Source: Actinotignum urinale DSM 15805
GTDB lineage: Bacteria; Actinomycetota; Actinomycetes; Actinomycetales; Actinomycetaceae
DNA length: 64,000 nt
Assembly (NCBI RefSeq): GCF_000420445.1
Contig: NZ_ATUY01000008.1
Coordinates: 1 to 64,000 of the forward strand
Direction: 5' to 3'
Shown here: positions 8,136 through 17,578 of the stretch, in pieces
Numbering within the stretch: the first letter of the stretch is position 1
Layout: each line of letters opens with the position of its first letter
The notes under the pieces: generated by a model
The model's database searches: none
The model's input: the letters and a program-made list of their open reading frames with translations, nothing else
What the model was told of the DNA's origin: nothing
Made by a program: the position numbers and the translations under genes

Positions 8136-9167
8136 CTAGGAACCAAAACAGGTGCCTTGTTCCAAGCGTGCACCCCGTAACCAATCTGTTGCTTTCATCC
8201 ATGTTTTTCCTGGCGGGGCGACCTCACCTAATCGGATAGGCATTGTACCGGTACCCACGTAACCTTCTGCTGAAATTTCTCCAGGCATGAGTTTTTCTCC
8301 TCCTACCACTGCTGTGCCCTCTAAAATCTGGCTTTTGCTTTGTTCCACATTCCCTGAAACTGAGCCTTCACCCTGTTTTTCGTGTGCACAAGCCTCGCCG
8401 TTGGATAGTGCATTATGTTCGAGACTCTGAAGTTTTCCGATTTTGAAGCGTTGCCCGTGTAGTGTTGTCCATGCTCCTGGAACGGGTGTTGCACTTCGTA
8501 CACGCGCTGAAACAACTTCTGCTGGTTGTGTCCAGTCAATGTGTCCCCATTCGGATGTGAATTGTGGTGCGGTTGTGGCTTCACCTTCTTGTTCACGTGC
8601 CTGAAGTTCACCGTCTCCGATTTTTTGTAGAACGCGAGAAATTTGTTGTGCTCCTGAAAACGCTAAACGTTCAAGCAGTTCTCCGGCTGTCTCATTCGCT
8701 CCTATCTGGGTTTCCTCAATATCGAAAACAGGGCCCGTATCCAAACCCTCACCAATGCGGAAAATCGCTGTGCCGGTATGGGTGTCCCCCGCGGCAATTG
8801 CGTAATTCACGGGCGCAGCTCCCCTCCAGCGAGGCAACAGCGAGAAATGAAGATTAATCCACCCGTGTGTTGGTACATCAAGAAGATTTTTCGGAATAAT
8901 CACCCCGTATGCGACGACGACAACCGCATCCGGCGCTAATTCTCGAATAAGGTTTTCGCTTTCTTCACCGCGAAGATTTTTTGGCGTGTACACGGGTATG
9001 CCGTGTTTTTCTGCTGCTTGATGTACTTCGGATTTGGTCAGTATACGTTTTCTTCCACGTGGTTTTGGTTCACGTGTCAAAACAGCACACACCTCATAAC
9101 CGTCGTGTAAAAGCTGTTCAAGGGAGGGAACAGCGGTTGCGGGAGTGCCGGCAAATATAATTTTCAT
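8136..9167 (-). CDS. fmt: Methionyl-tRNA formyltransferase
   Basis: Formylates initiator Met-tRNA using 10-formyl-tetrahydrofolate. The catalytic core shows INLHFSLLPRWRGAAP (Asn/His near 105-108) and GEGLDTGPV with Asp near 143, followed by the C-terminal tRNA-binding domain. ATG at 9167 is chosen over 9188 because AAAGGA lies 9 nt upstream and the protein then begins MKIIFAGTP as in the family (343 residues). The C-terminal domain carries an unusual low-complexity insertion at about residues 250-290 (GEACAHEKQGEGSVSGN region). The leader is crossed by the 21-bp repeats that follow priA. Confidence 0.95.
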   Translation of the reverse strand: MKIIFAGTPATAVPSLEQLLHDGYEVCAVLTREPKPRGRKRILTKSEVHQAAEKHGIPVYTPKNLRGEESENLIRELAPDAVVVVAYGVIIPKNLLDVPTHGWINLHFSLLPRWRGAAPVNYAIAAGDTHTGTAIFRIGEGLDTGPVFDIEETQIGANETAGELLERLAFSGAQQISRVLQKIGDGELQAREQEGEATTAPQFTSEWGHIDWTQPAEVVSARVRSATPVPGAWTTLHGQRFKIGKLQSLEHNALSNGEACAHEKQGEGSVSGNVEQSKSQILEGTAVVGGEKLMPGEISAEGYVGTGTMPIRLGEVAPPGKTWMKATDWLRGARLEQGTCFGS

Positions 9168-9186
9168 ACCATGTTGTCCTTTCGAC

Positions 9187-9328
9187 ATTGAGGGGTTTAG
9201 GTTCTGTATCGGGCGGTTAAGTTTATGAATTGAGCAGTTTACTTTCTGTATTGAGCAGTTTACTTTCTGTATTGAGCAGTTAAGTTTCTGAATTGGCGGT
9301 TAAGTTTCTACATTGAGGGGTTAAGTTC
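9187..9328. repeat. 21-bp tandem repeat array, seven units, spanning the priA stop
   Basis: Units of 21 bp (one of 20) with core ATTGAGCAGTTTACTTTCTGT start at 9187, 9208, 9229, 9250, 9271, 9292 and 9312. Units 3 and 4 are identical. The array begins in the last codons of priA (stop at 9308-9310) and ends about 20 bp before the fmt start. Because 21 bp is seven codons, copy number could change without shifting a frame. Confidence 0.9.
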
Positions 9329-11482
9329 AAGTTTGAGGGAGCCACCAAGATGTTGCGCGGCATATGAGCCGTACACATCCCGAGCTAACATCCCGTATTT
9401 TCTTTCGTGTTCGCGTGGATAGCGAATATATACGGTGTTTTCACCGGGTCTGCTCCCAGGAACCGGCCCCATGAAATCAACATTTTTTGTGATCGTGAAG
9501 GAACCACCCCGTAGCAATTCCGGCTGCCATTCGTCCGAAAGATTCCCTTCACTAGAGCCAGCGGAGTTTGTATTTCCGGAGGCGTTATTATGCGCACCGG
9601 TGGTATTTCTACCTGCGAGTTCCATTGCAAGAATTTTATCGCGCACCATGGCGAGGTATGTTCGTACATCTCCTGTTTTACCCGAAATAGCAAGCCAATG
9701 CTTTGACGGAGGTAACTCTAAAGCCTTTCTTTCGTCAAGAAGTTCACCTGCTAACACCCCCATATTCCATGTTGTTAAGGGTTCTATCACTTCCGGTGGT
9801 GCTCCCCCGCTAAGTAATACATGTCCACCTTGGCGAGAAGGACGTACACGGGTGACAATATGTGCAAGTTTGCGGATAAAACGCATGTGAGAACCGAGCC
9901 CGTAACCAATGAGGTAACGCGAATCTACGACGATTGCTGCCGCATACCCCTTCTGGGCACGTGGTTCAGCACCGGGGGTTGCCACAATAATGCGTGAAGT
10001 ATTATCAACACTCCATACAACACCGTCCGGTGAGTGTGTGCCGGATAAAATGATTCCCGTACCGGGGAATGCCCGACCTATTTCTTCGGCTGTTCTTTGC
10101 GAACCAATACGTAAAGCCCGCAATGTTGTTCCGTGACATTCTGGGCATCTCCACTGCCACGAATACCAACCACATCGAACACAGGTGTAGGGATCTTCTT
10201 GACGTTTTTTCGACATGTCCCCACCACATTCCTGGCACACTGCATGAGTTCGACAATTCGAACACACGAGAAATGACAGGTATCCAGCATGAGGTACAAC
10301 AATAAGAACGGGACCTTGCGGTAACGCCTGGCGCATGAGCTGAAATACTGCATGAGGAAGGCGCGAATATTCTTCCGTCGAATGGCTCCATTGACTCGGA
10401 AGAGAAACCGCAGGCATATAGTCCTTACGAACCTCAAGTTTTCCCTGAAGAAGTGAGAGAAAACCGTTTCGAACATACTGCATGTTTTCTTCACTAATGT
10501 AGGAAGCCATAGATACATAAGCGGCGTTTTCGTGCTCACTACGAACAATGCACACATCCCTTGCATCAGAATATGGTGAACGCAGTTCACGCAGATGTGG
10601 CGAAAGATCATCCAGTAACAGAATAAGGCCAAGATTTTTAACGGGCGCCCACAATGCTGCACGTGTGCCTACAGTGATACGTGTGGATCCGCGCAACGTA
10701 CGGATAAAAGAACGATACCTATCCTCGTGAGTGCCATCAGAAACAATAACACTCACTTCTTCACCCACCTGCGTTTCGACCTCGGTTGCTAGAGAACGTG
10801 CATGGCGGGTTAACGGCGTTATCACCAAAACACCTCTGCCACTATTTCTACATGCAATGATTGCTTCCATAACGAGATTCGTCGAAAATTGTAGGCCTGG
10901 AAGAAGACTGAGTACGGCCTTCGGAGATTGCCCTCCATAAACCTTTCGGAGGAACTCTTCCCCACCCTCATATGCGGCCCACGCCTGGCCTCGAAACTCC
11001 GAGGGGCGAGGATTCTGTGCCTCAGGTTCATCACACACAGATTTTTCCGCACGAGCATGGCGTTCTGGAACGGCAAGACGTAAAATATCGGACACTCCGC
11101 TTGCTTGACGCGCTGCCATTAACCGTACCTCTCGATATATGTGTTCTTTCAACACAGGTATTTTTCCAGGTACTGATTCAATGGTACGAAGATGATGCGC
11201 CCATCTCGATGTGGTTGTTCTTTCAACAATAAAACCGGAAACACGCTGGCTACCGACACGAACCTTAACACGCATTCCAACTTGTGCCTGATTATCAAAT
11301 CGCGGGGGAACAAGATAATCAAAAACTTTATCCATGTGTGGTTGTGGCATAACAACATGAACACGCGCAACGGGTTTATCAATGGCAGAATCGACAAAAA
11401 GTTCCTGAGGGGCGCACTCAAGAAGCGCTTCCTGATCCCCAAATGAAGGAAGAGCCGTTAAATCTAAGGTATCCATGTCCAT
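9308..11482 (-). CDS. priA: Primosomal protein N' (PriA), actinobacterial helicase-inactive type
   Basis: 724 residues. N-terminal DNA-binding domain (RVHVVMPQPHMDKVFDYLVPP) and a zinc-binding region with paired cysteines (CSNCRTHAVCQECGG, YTCVRCGWYSWQWRCPECHG) match PriA, which restarts stalled forks. The Walker A segment is not conserved (VLVITPLTRHARSL occupies the neighbourhood) and the DEAH position reads LLLDDLS. Loss of helicase motifs is a known feature of actinobacterial PriA, so this is probably functional as a loader rather than broken. The last residues are encoded by the first unit of the 21-bp array. Confidence 0.9.
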   Translation of the reverse strand: MDMDTLDLTALPSFGDQEALLECAPQELFVDSAIDKPVARVHVVMPQPHMDKVFDYLVPPRFDNQAQVGMRVKVRVGSQRVSGFIVERTTTSRWAHHLRTIESVPGKIPVLKEHIYREVRLMAARQASGVSDILRLAVPERHARAEKSVCDEPEAQNPRPSEFRGQAWAAYEGGEEFLRKVYGGQSPKAVLSLLPGLQFSTNLVMEAIIACRNSGRGVLVITPLTRHARSLATEVETQVGEEVSVIVSDGTHEDRYRSFIRTLRGSTRITVGTRAALWAPVKNLGLILLLDDLSPHLRELRSPYSDARDVCIVRSEHENAAYVSMASYISEENMQYVRNGFLSLLQGKLEVRKDYMPAVSLPSQWSHSTEEYSRLPHAVFQLMRQALPQGPVLIVVPHAGYLSFLVCSNCRTHAVCQECGGDMSKKRQEDPYTCVRCGWYSWQWRCPECHGTTLRALRIGSQRTAEEIGRAFPGTGIILSGTHSPDGVVWSVDNTSRIIVATPGAEPRAQKGYAAAIVVDSRYLIGYGLGSHMRFIRKLAHIVTRVRPSRQGGHVLLSGGAPPEVIEPLTTWNMGVLAGELLDERKALELPPSKHWLAISGKTGDVRTYLAMVRDKILAMELAGRNTTGAHNNASGNTNSAGSSEGNLSDEWQPELLRGGSFTITKNVDFMGPVPGSRPGENTVYIRYPREHERKYGMLARDVYGSYAAQHLGGSLKLELNPSM

Positions 11483-11547
11483 ATGTACACCCTAGTTTAC
11501 GGCTCCCTCATTATTTTTTCCTCGAACTGCGCAACTTTAACGCAACA

Positions 11548-12744
11548 TTATATTGCGCGAAGCAATTCCTCCACCCGGTCAGTGTTTTCCCACGTAAAAT
11601 CGGGAAGTTCACGGCCAAAATGCCCGTATGCCGCGGTTTGTGCATAAATCGGACGCTTCAAATCAAGGGCTTCAATAATTGCTGCAGGTCGGAAATCAAA
11701 CACCTTCTTCACCGCATTTTCTATGCGTTGAACATCCGTGGTTTCCGTGCCGAATGTTTGAACACTTACGGACACCGGATGCGCTCGCCCAATAGCGTAG
11801 GCAACTTGAAGCTCGCAACGTTGGGCCAAACCGGCAGCCACAACATTCTTTGCCGCCCAACGCATTGCATACGAGGCGCTGCGATCAACCTTTGAGGGAT
11901 CTTTTCCAGAGAAAGCGCCCCCACCGTGGCGCGCCATACCGCCATAGGTATCCACAATAATTTTTCGGCCGGTAAGCCCCGCATCTCCCATCGGACCACC
12001 GATAACGAAACGCCCGGAAGGATTGACGAGAATCTTCATATCCTCACAGTCGAGAGAAATATTTTCCTCACGCAAAACAGGTTCAATCACCTGTTCTTTA
12101 ATAACCTGAGCTAACCATTCCTGAGAAACATTCTCGTCGTGTTGCGTCGAAACAACAACGGTATCAACAGAAACAGGTGTGAAACCTTCATAGTTAATGG
12201 TGACCTGGGTTTTTCCATCCGGACGCAAGCCCTGCACCACGCCATCTTTACGCACACGGGTAAGCCTTTGCGCGAAACGATGCGATAAATGAATAGGTAA
12301 AGGCATCAAGGTTGCAGATTCACGGCACGCAAAACCAAACATGAGGCCCTGATCACCTGCGCCCTGAGCGTCGAAACGATCCGTTCCCTCATGCCCCTGC
12401 CGAATCTCTAAGGAAGTATCAACACCTCCGGCAATATCTGGAGATTGTTGCCCAATAGATGTTGTTACACCGCACGAAGCCCCATCGAAACCGACCCGGG
12501 AAGAGGTATAGCCAATCTCCTTGAGAACACGGCGAACAATATGGGGAATTTCCGTATATGCCTTGCTTGTTACTTCGCCGGCAACATGAACCAGCCCGGT
12601 AGTTGCCATGGTTTCTAAAGCCACTCGTGACCCCGGATCTTCCTCTAGTAGCGCATCCAAAATGCTGTCAGAAATAACATCACAAACTTTATCTGGATGC
12701 CCCTCAGTCACAGATTCCGAGGTGAAAGGCTGGTAATACACCAT
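11548..12744 (-). CDS. metK: S-adenosylmethionine synthetase
   Basis: 398 residues; makes AdoMet from methionine and ATP. Motifs: [16 protein letters not shown] at the N-terminus, the signature [10 protein letters not shown], and [17 protein letters not shown]. Full length. It lies 13 bp downstream of rpoZ with an AGGGG ribosome site. In most actinobacteria coaBC stands between rpoZ and metK; it is absent here. Confidence 0.97.
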   Translation of the reverse strand: MVYYQPFTSESVTEGHPDKVCDVISDSILDALLEEDPGSRVALETMATTGLVHVAGEVTSKAYTEIPHIVRRVLKEIGYTSSRVGFDGASCGVTTSIGQQSPDIAGGVDTSLEIRQGHEGTDRFDAQGAGDQGLMFGFACRESATLMPLPIHLSHRFAQRLTRVRKDGVVQGLRPDGKTQVTINYEGFTPVSVDTVVVSTQHDENVSQEWLAQVIKEQVIEPVLREENISLDCEDMKILVNPSGRFVIGGPMGDAGLTGRKIIVDTYGGMARHGGGAFSGKDPSKVDRSASYAMRWAAKNVVAAGLAQRCELQVAYAIGRAHPVSVSVQTFGTETTDVQRIENAVKKVFDFRPAAIIEALDLKRPIYAQTAAYGHFGRELPDFTWENTDRVEELLRAI

Positions 12745-12757
12745 GAGTTACCCCTAT

Positions 12758-13030
12758 TTATTTGGTCCCGATCTCCCAATCGAGTTTACCTTCAACAAGT
12801 TCTTCAAAAGCAATAGAAAGGGGCTTATCCTCAGCGGTTGCAGGGACGAGCGCACCATAATGTTCAATATTGGTATCCCCACCACTTGCCATTTCCTGAC
12901 GGTAGGAATTGATTTGACGTGCGCGATCGGCCGATACGACACAGAGGGCATACTTTGAATCAATTTTTCCCAAAAGGTTATCGATGGGAGGATTGGTAAT
13001 TCCTTCGGGTTCCGGAACTGTTCCGAACAT
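12758..13030 (-). CDS. rpoZ: RNA polymerase omega subunit
   Basis: 90 residues with the omega core NPPIDNLLGKIDSKYALCVVSADRARQINSY and the C-terminal PLSIAFEELVEGKL. It assists assembly of RNA polymerase beta'. The start ATG at 13030 follows AGGAAAGGAACAG. The position after gmk is the standard one. Confidence 0.95.
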   Translation of the reverse strand: MFGTVPEPEGITNPPIDNLLGKIDSKYALCVVSADRARQINSYRQEMASGGDTNIEHYGALVPATAEDKPLSIAFEELVEGKLDWEIGTK

Positions 13031-13078
13031 TCTGTTCCTTTCCTACGCGTGATTTTCACGCATTATCAGCCTACTATT

Positions 13079-13660
13079 TTATACGATTTCGCCCATAATG
13101 TGGAGAATTTCCTCGGTGGCACGGGCCACTGAATCATTAAGGACGACGGCATCAAACTCATTTTGGGCAGCCATTTCTTCTCGTGCCGTGACCATGCGAC
13201 GCGCGATAGCCTCTTCATCTTCCGTCCCCCTACCGTGCAAACGTTCTTCGAGATGTTCGACGGATGGCGGCATTAAGAAAATTTGGTACACGTCCGGCAT
13301 TGTTTTCCGCACTTGACGCGCACCGGCAAGATCTATTTCAAGAAGTGCAGTTTTGCCTTGCTTCAACGCCTCTTCAACCGGTTTCCTCGGTGTTCCGTAG
13401 TAGTTTTTACGGTGAATAAATGCCCATTCGAGCATATCGCCCGCATCAACCATGGCTTGGAATTCGTCGTCGGTAACAAAATAATATGATTCACCGTCCA
13501 CTTCACCAGGACGCGGTTGGCGTGTGGTGGCAGAAATAGATAACCAAATATCTGGCTTGCGTTTCACAAGTTCTTTGACAACTGTTCCTTTTCCAACGCC
13601 AGATGGTCCGGCGATGAGGAAAGCTCGATGGGTGGGATGGGGTGAAGTTTGCGTCGTCAT
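13079..13660 (-). CDS. gmk: Guanylate kinase
   Basis: Phosphorylates GMP to GDP. Walker A GPSGVGKGT is near residue 17; GESYYFVTDDEFQ, LEWAFIHRKNYYGTP and LEIDLAGARQVRK are GMP-binding and catalytic segments. The open frame extends to 13711, but ATG at 13660 is preferred: it gives the usual length (193) and follows TACAAT by exactly 6 nt, suggesting a leaderless mRNA; no Shine-Dalgarno is visible. The coding region upstream is the repeat-rich tail of nusB. Confidence 0.95.
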   Translation of the reverse strand: MTTQTSPHPTHRAFLIAGPSGVGKGTVVKELVKRKPDIWLSISATTRQPRPGEVDGESYYFVTDDEFQAMVDAGDMLEWAFIHRKNYYGTPRKPVEEALKQGKTALLEIDLAGARQVRKTMPDVYQIFLMPPSVEHLEERLHGRGTEDEEAIARRMVTAREEMAAQNEFDAVVLNDSVARATEEILHIMGEIV

Positions 13661-13666
13661 GATGTA

Positions 13667-13672
13667 ATTGTA
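13667..13672 (-). promoter_or_regulatory. -10 element of a predicted leaderless gmk transcript
   Basis: Minus strand TACAAT ends 7 bp before the gmk ATG, so transcription should begin at the start codon. No convincing -35 box is seen. Confidence 0.5.
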
Positions 13673-13711
13673 CATAGTTGTGTGGCCGGCTCCTACGCGC
13701 CGACCACACAT

Positions 13712-13925
13712 GTTTATTCCGAGGTTTTTCCGGAGTATCTTCCAGGATTTCTTCGGGAGTTTCTTCCATAGTTTCTTCCGGAATATCTTCCGGGTTTCTT
13801 ACGGTGTCTCTTCCAGGATTTCTTCGGGAACTTCCTTCTGGGTTTCTTCCGGTGTTTCTTCCAGAGCATCCTTCCGGGTTGCTTCCGGTTCCTCTTCCAG
13901 AGCTTCTTCCGGTGTTTCTTCCTGA
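13712..13925. repeat. GAA/CCG-rich codon repeats of the NusB tail, continuing past the stop
   Basis: Degenerate units coding for E-E-T-P-E-E/A or E-E-I-L-E-E-T-P on the minus strand run from about 13925 through the nusB stop (13799) to about 13720. After the stop the same pattern continues in another frame (MEETPEEILEDTPEKP at 13769 downward). This looks like slippage-driven growth followed by a frameshift. Confidence 0.75.
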
Positions 13926-14443
13926 CCGCGTTGTAAAGCAGCAATCAATCCAGCATCGTCCATCTCAACATCAACCTGTTGCGAAACACCCTGCTGAGCA
14001 TGAGCCTCTTCACGTTCGATAATATCGGCGGCTCTATTCATAACACCCATGACGAAACCAACGGACTTATCCGTTGAAAGAAGGCGAACGAGTCCCGCCC
14101 ATTCCACAATAACCGCTGCGCGTTTCGTACCCACATACATGAGTTCCGCTATAGCTCCGCGCAAGCAGTTACGATCTACGGTATTCATGCGTGGCAAAGA
14201 CCAATCTTCCGAAGAGGCCTCAATCATTGTGTCCACGTCGCCAATGTGAGCTGCATAGGCACGAACAATTTCTACACCAAAACCCGAAATGGGGGTTTGT
14301 GCTGTTGATAGAACCTGGCGTTCTTCAAGGAGTGCTAATAATTCTTCGCGAGAGCGCAAGCCTTTTTCGTCGGCCTCGAAAAGTATATCCAAAGCGCGTT
14401 GACGTTGTGTTGTCCGCGCAGTTCTCCGATTTTGCTTTGCCAT
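13799..14443 (-). CDS. nusB: Transcription antitermination protein NusB with a long acidic tail
   Basis: 214 residues; the NusB fold occupies about 1-140 (RTTQRQRALDILFEADEKG, RMNTVDRNCLRGAIAELMY, SVGFVMGVMNRAAD). NusB binds boxA RNA with S10 in rRNA antitermination. The remaining 70 residues are an acidic low-complexity extension built of EETPEE-like repeats that is not part of the NusB fold. It starts 2 bp after efp. Normally the pyr genes follow nusB; here gmk follows directly. Confidence 0.92.
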   Translation of the reverse strand: MAKQNRRTARTTQRQRALDILFEADEKGLRSREELLALLEERQVLSTAQTPISGFGVEIVRAYAAHIGDVDTMIEASSEDWSLPRMNTVDRNCLRGAIAELMYVGTKRAAVIVEWAGLVRLLSTDKSVGFVMGVMNRAADIIEREEAHAQQGVSQQVDVEMDDAGLIAALQRGQEETPEEALEEEPEATRKDALEETPEETQKEVPEEILEETP

Positions 14444-14445
14444 GG

Positions 14446-15003
14446 CTAGGCGCGGGAAATATAATCGCCCGTGCGTGTATCAACCTTGACCTTATCGCCA
14501 ATGTTGAGGAACAGGGGAACCTGGATTTCAAAACCTGTTTCGAGGGTGGCGGGCTTTGTGCCGGCGTTGGAACGATCACCTTGAAGTCCGGGTTCGGTTT
14601 GCGCAACTTCAAGGACGACGGATGCCGGAAGTTCAACGCTCAACACAGTTCCTTCGTGGAAAGCTACGATAGCGCGCTGATTTTCAAGAAGGAAGTGAGC
14701 CGCATCGCCAAGAACTTCAGGGGTGACGGGAATCTGTTCGTAGGTGTCCTCATCCATGAAAATATAATCGGCGCCGTCGTTGTAAAGGTATTGCATGTCG
14801 CGACGATCAACTGTTGCAGTTTCAACCTTCACACCCGCGTTGAGTGTACGATCGACGGTTTTTCCAGAGAGCACGTTTTTCAACTTCGTACGAACAAATG
14901 CTGGTCCCTTACCGGGCTTCACATGCTGGAATTCAACAACCTGCCAAAGCTGGTTATCAAAGACAAGAACCATACCATTTTTTAAATCATTACTTGTTGC
15001 CAC
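14446..15003 (-). CDS. efp: Translation elongation factor P
   Basis: 185 residues in three beta-barrel domains. It relieves stalling at polyproline. The tip loop reads [12 protein letters not shown] with Lys32 at the position that is modified in some bacteria. Starts with GTG at 15003 after AAAGGAAG. Runs with nusB 2 bp downstream. Confidence 0.97.
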   Translation of the reverse strand: MATSNDLKNGMVLVFDNQLWQVVEFQHVKPGKGPAFVRTKLKNVLSGKTVDRTLNAGVKVETATVDRRDMQYLYNDGADYIFMDEDTYEQIPVTPEVLGDAAHFLLENQRAIVAFHEGTVLSVELPASVVLEVAQTEPGLQGDRSNAGTKPATLETGFEIQVPLFLNIGDKVKVDTRTGDYISRA

Positions 15004-15087
15004 GAGGCTTCCTTTCGATAATTGCAGCTATAAGGATACATGGATAATGGCGCATTGTGTGCCATTTCCTCGAATTAGCGCCTTTTT

Positions 15088-15597
15088 TCACTCCTGAGGG
15101 AGAAGGCGCATAATCTTTCTCACCACCCTAATGGGCGCTCCCCCGTCAGAATGCACCGTTTCACGGGCGACTGAACGATAGAGATGATTACGTTCCCGGC
15201 TCAATTTTTCCAAACTTGCCCTGGGGTTGTGGACAAGAAGGGGACGAACCGTGCGTGAATTCGTAATACGTTTCGTTAATACGTCCAGAGATGCTTCAAT
15301 GAGGAAAACAGGGTGGCGACGCAGGCGTTTTCGTGTTTCAGAATTAAGTACCGCTCCCCCTCCGAGGGAAAGAACACCGTGAAAATTTATTAAAGAATGT
15401 TCAATCACGTCAGCTTCAAGGGTTCGGAAAACTTTTTCCCCACTTTCTGCGAAAATTTCTGGAATTTTTTTCCCCGCGTGTTTTTCGACGAGATCGTCGC
15501 TATCAGCGAAGGGAACTCCGAGTTCTTTTGCAAGAAGTTTTCCGACGGTTGATTTCCCAACCCCTGGCATACCAACAAGAACTGCTCTAACGCTCAC
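15088..15597 (-). CDS. aroK: Shikimate kinase
   Basis: 169 residues. Walker A GMPGVGKST at 9-17, shikimate-binding DSDDLVE near 32-38, SLGGGAVL, and a lid with the usual arginines. Phosphorylates shikimate at O3. Starts with GTG overlapping the aroC TGA (GTGA), so it is coupled to aroC. aroB and aroQ, which often follow aroK, are missing; efp comes next. Confidence 0.95.
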   Translation of the reverse strand: MSVRAVLVGMPGVGKSTVGKLLAKELGVPFADSDDLVEKHAGKKIPEIFAESGEKVFRTLEADVIEHSLINFHGVLSLGGGAVLNSETRKRLRRHPVFLIEASLDVLTKRITNSRTVRPLLVHNPRASLEKLSRERNHLYRSVARETVHSDGGAPIRVVRKIMRLLPQE

Positions 15598-16805
15598 TGC
15601 CTCACCTCTGGAATAGAGGACATTATAGCATTCAGTGATGCGCGAATTTGCTCGATACTATCACCACCGGTCCGCTTCAAAAGCTCCTGGGCAAGAGTCA
15701 GTGCCATCATTGATTCGGTAATCACCGCTCCTGGAACAACAGCTGTTGTGTCCGAGCGCTGATGAAGGGCTTTTGTTTCCTCACCCGTTTCTGTATCAAT
15801 GGTGCGAAGTGCGCGCGGTACCGTCGAAATGGGCTTAAAACCAACACGTACACGTACGGCTTCACCGTTACTCATTCCGCCTTCGATACCGCCGGCACGG
15901 TTGGTGACGCGATGTGTATGTCCATCCTCACGAACAATTTCATCATGAGCTTCGCTACCGGGGCGATGTGCGGTGGTGAACCCATCCCCAATTTCTACAG
16001 CTTTCACGGCTTGAATGGACATCATAGCACGCGCTAATTCAGCATCGAGACGGCTGTAGGGTGTGACGTAGGAACCCAATCCTTGGGGAACATTATATGC
16101 AATAACTTCGACGACACCACCTAACGTATCCCCCGCTTTCCTTGCGTTATCGACCTCGTTACGCATGGCTTCGGCTGTGCTTTTATCAAGGCAACGAACA
16201 TCGCTTTCGTCAAGAGCTGCAGCATCCTCGGGAGTAGGAATAGGACTGACGGTATCTTCCACGGTTCCCAGGGAAACAACGCGGGAAATAATATCCACAG
16301 CGCATGTTTGGCGAAGAATCTGGCGTGCCACTTCACCGGCGGCTACTCGCGCCGCTGTTTCACGTGCCGAGGCACGTTCTAAAACATTACGTGCATCATC
16401 AAACCCGTATTTGTTCATCCCGGTAAGGTCTGCATGTCCCGGACGTGGTTTGGTGAGTTTTTTATTTCGCGCAATCTCCTGAACATCGCCTTTACCCGCA
16501 TCTTTGAGAAGAAGTGAGGGATCAACTGGATCTGCACTCATCACAGCTTCCCACTTTGGCCATTCGGAGTTTTCAATAACTATGGCGATAGGCGAACCTA
16601 AAGTGTAACCGTGGCGTACTCCTGAAAGAACACTCACTACGTCCTGTTCAAACTTTTGCCGTGCTCCTCGACCGTAACCAAAACGCCTGCGAGCAAGTGC
16701 TGCTCGAATATCACCGCTTGTGATTTTTAGGCCAGCCGGTACTCCCTCGAGAAGGGTGACGAGTGCTTGGCCATGAGATTCTCCAGCTGTAGACCATTTA
16801 AACAT
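15594..16805 (-). CDS. aroC: Chorismate synthase
   Basis: 403 residues from ATG 16805 (MFKWSTAGESHGQ), the family start; the longer frame to 16934 runs through the neighbour. Motifs GESHGQALV, RPGHADLTGMNKYG, RASARETAARVAAGE and GGIEGGMSNGE identify it. It forms chorismate from EPSP using reduced FMN as cofactor, so it depends on the riboflavin supply. Its start overlaps the end of the prepilin peptidase gene by 8 bp. Confidence 0.97.
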   Translation of the reverse strand: MFKWSTAGESHGQALVTLLEGVPAGLKITSGDIRAALARRRFGYGRGARQKFEQDVVSVLSGVRHGYTLGSPIAIVIENSEWPKWEAVMSADPVDPSLLLKDAGKGDVQEIARNKKLTKPRPGHADLTGMNKYGFDDARNVLERASARETAARVAAGEVARQILRQTCAVDIISRVVSLGTVEDTVSPIPTPEDAAALDESDVRCLDKSTAEAMRNEVDNARKAGDTLGGVVEVIAYNVPQGLGSYVTPYSRLDAELARAMMSIQAVKAVEIGDGFTTAHRPGSEAHDEIVREDGHTHRVTNRAGGIEGGMSNGEAVRVRVGFKPISTVPRALRTIDTETGEETKALHQRSDTTAVVPGAVITESMMALTLAQELLKRTGGDSIEQIRASLNAIMSSIPEVRQ

Positions 16806-17544
16806 GGTTATATTGTCCCATATAGATAGCGAATAGGAGAAAATGTGACCAGGTGGCTGAACAGATCCACGGTCCAAGAGGAATGTGAATTCTTCCTTTC
16901 CCTCCAAATATCTTCCACATTCCCCACGTACCACTTCCTATTAAGGCACAAAGAATGATAGAAAAAATCGCTATTCCACACGATAGTGCCACCGCTGCAC
17001 ATAGTTTTACATCTCCATATCCAATAATTCCACGGCTGGAAAGCATATAGCCGATAACACATATGAGGAAAGCGACACCGATTTTTAGGACAACGCCACC
17101 AGCTCCTGCCGAATACACAAGAGCAGATAAAGCAATCCCGAATGTTAGGGTATCTGGCAAAAGGTACAGAATATTATCGATATGCGAAGCAAGAACAAGT
17201 AAAGCGCTCATTACCCCCGCACACACAAGAAAACTGTAGTGAAGCGACGTTCCTATAGCTGGAGGATCCCTGAGCGAATATTCACTATTTTTCCAGCTAA
17301 AGAAGGAAGTGGTGTGAATATTCCAGCTCGATAGAACACCACCGCCTGGGCGTCGATTCCCAAAAAAGTATCTCGGGATAAATACCGCACCACAAGATGC
17401 AAGAAAGAATACAGTTGCTGAACACAGGAATGCGCAAATAAATACCAGCGATGCCGCACCTTTGCTCAACACGCCACGAAAGGCTCTTTCACAAGAAAAA
17501 AGAGGCGGCAACCTTGCATCAACAATGCTCCTTAATACGTCCAT
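16798..17544 (-). CDS. Type IV prepilin peptidase-like aspartic protease (A24 family)
   Basis: Membrane protein with several hydrophobic segments. Two catalytic aspartate motifs of A24 peptidases are visible: YLLPDTLTFG and GYGDVKLCAA. It lacks the N-terminal cytoplasmic methyltransferase domain of E. coli PilD, which is typical for actinobacterial homologues; its N-terminal ~110 residues are poorly conserved. Two starts are possible (17559 and 17544). The second is favoured because TATGCT ends 7 bp upstream (leaderless). Its stop overlaps aroC. No pilin gene is in this window. In relatives aroE often stands between this gene and mltG. Confidence 0.8.
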   Translation of the reverse strand: MDVLRSIVDARLPPLFSCERAFRGVLSKGAASLVFICAFLCSATVFFLASCGAVFIPRYFFGNRRPGGGVLSSWNIHTTSFFSWKNSEYSLRDPPAIGTSLHYSFLVCAGVMSALLVLASHIDNILYLLPDTLTFGIALSALVYSAGAGGVVLKIGVAFLICVIGYMLSSRGIIGYGDVKLCAAVALSCGIAIFSIILCALIGSGTWGMWKIFGGKGRIHIPLGPWICSATWSHFLLFAIYMGQYNHV

Positions 17545-17550
17545 ATCTGG

Positions 17551-17556
17551 AGCATA
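17551..17556 (-). promoter_or_regulatory. -10 element of a predicted leaderless prepilin peptidase transcript
   Basis: Minus strand TATGCT, 6-nt gap, ATG at 17544. It lies just after the mltG hairpin, where a new promoter would be needed. Confidence 0.4.
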
Positions 17557-17578
17557 CACACGTATTTTTCGACGACGA

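Noticed and set aside
9308-11482. PriA as a pseudogene because Walker A is lost
   Set aside because: The frame is intact, zinc cysteines are kept, and helicase-motif loss is general in actinobacterial PriA.
13503-13769. Separate small gene MEETPEEILEDTPEKP...
   Set aside because: It is the out-of-frame continuation of the NusB tail repeats running into gmk, without a ribosome site.
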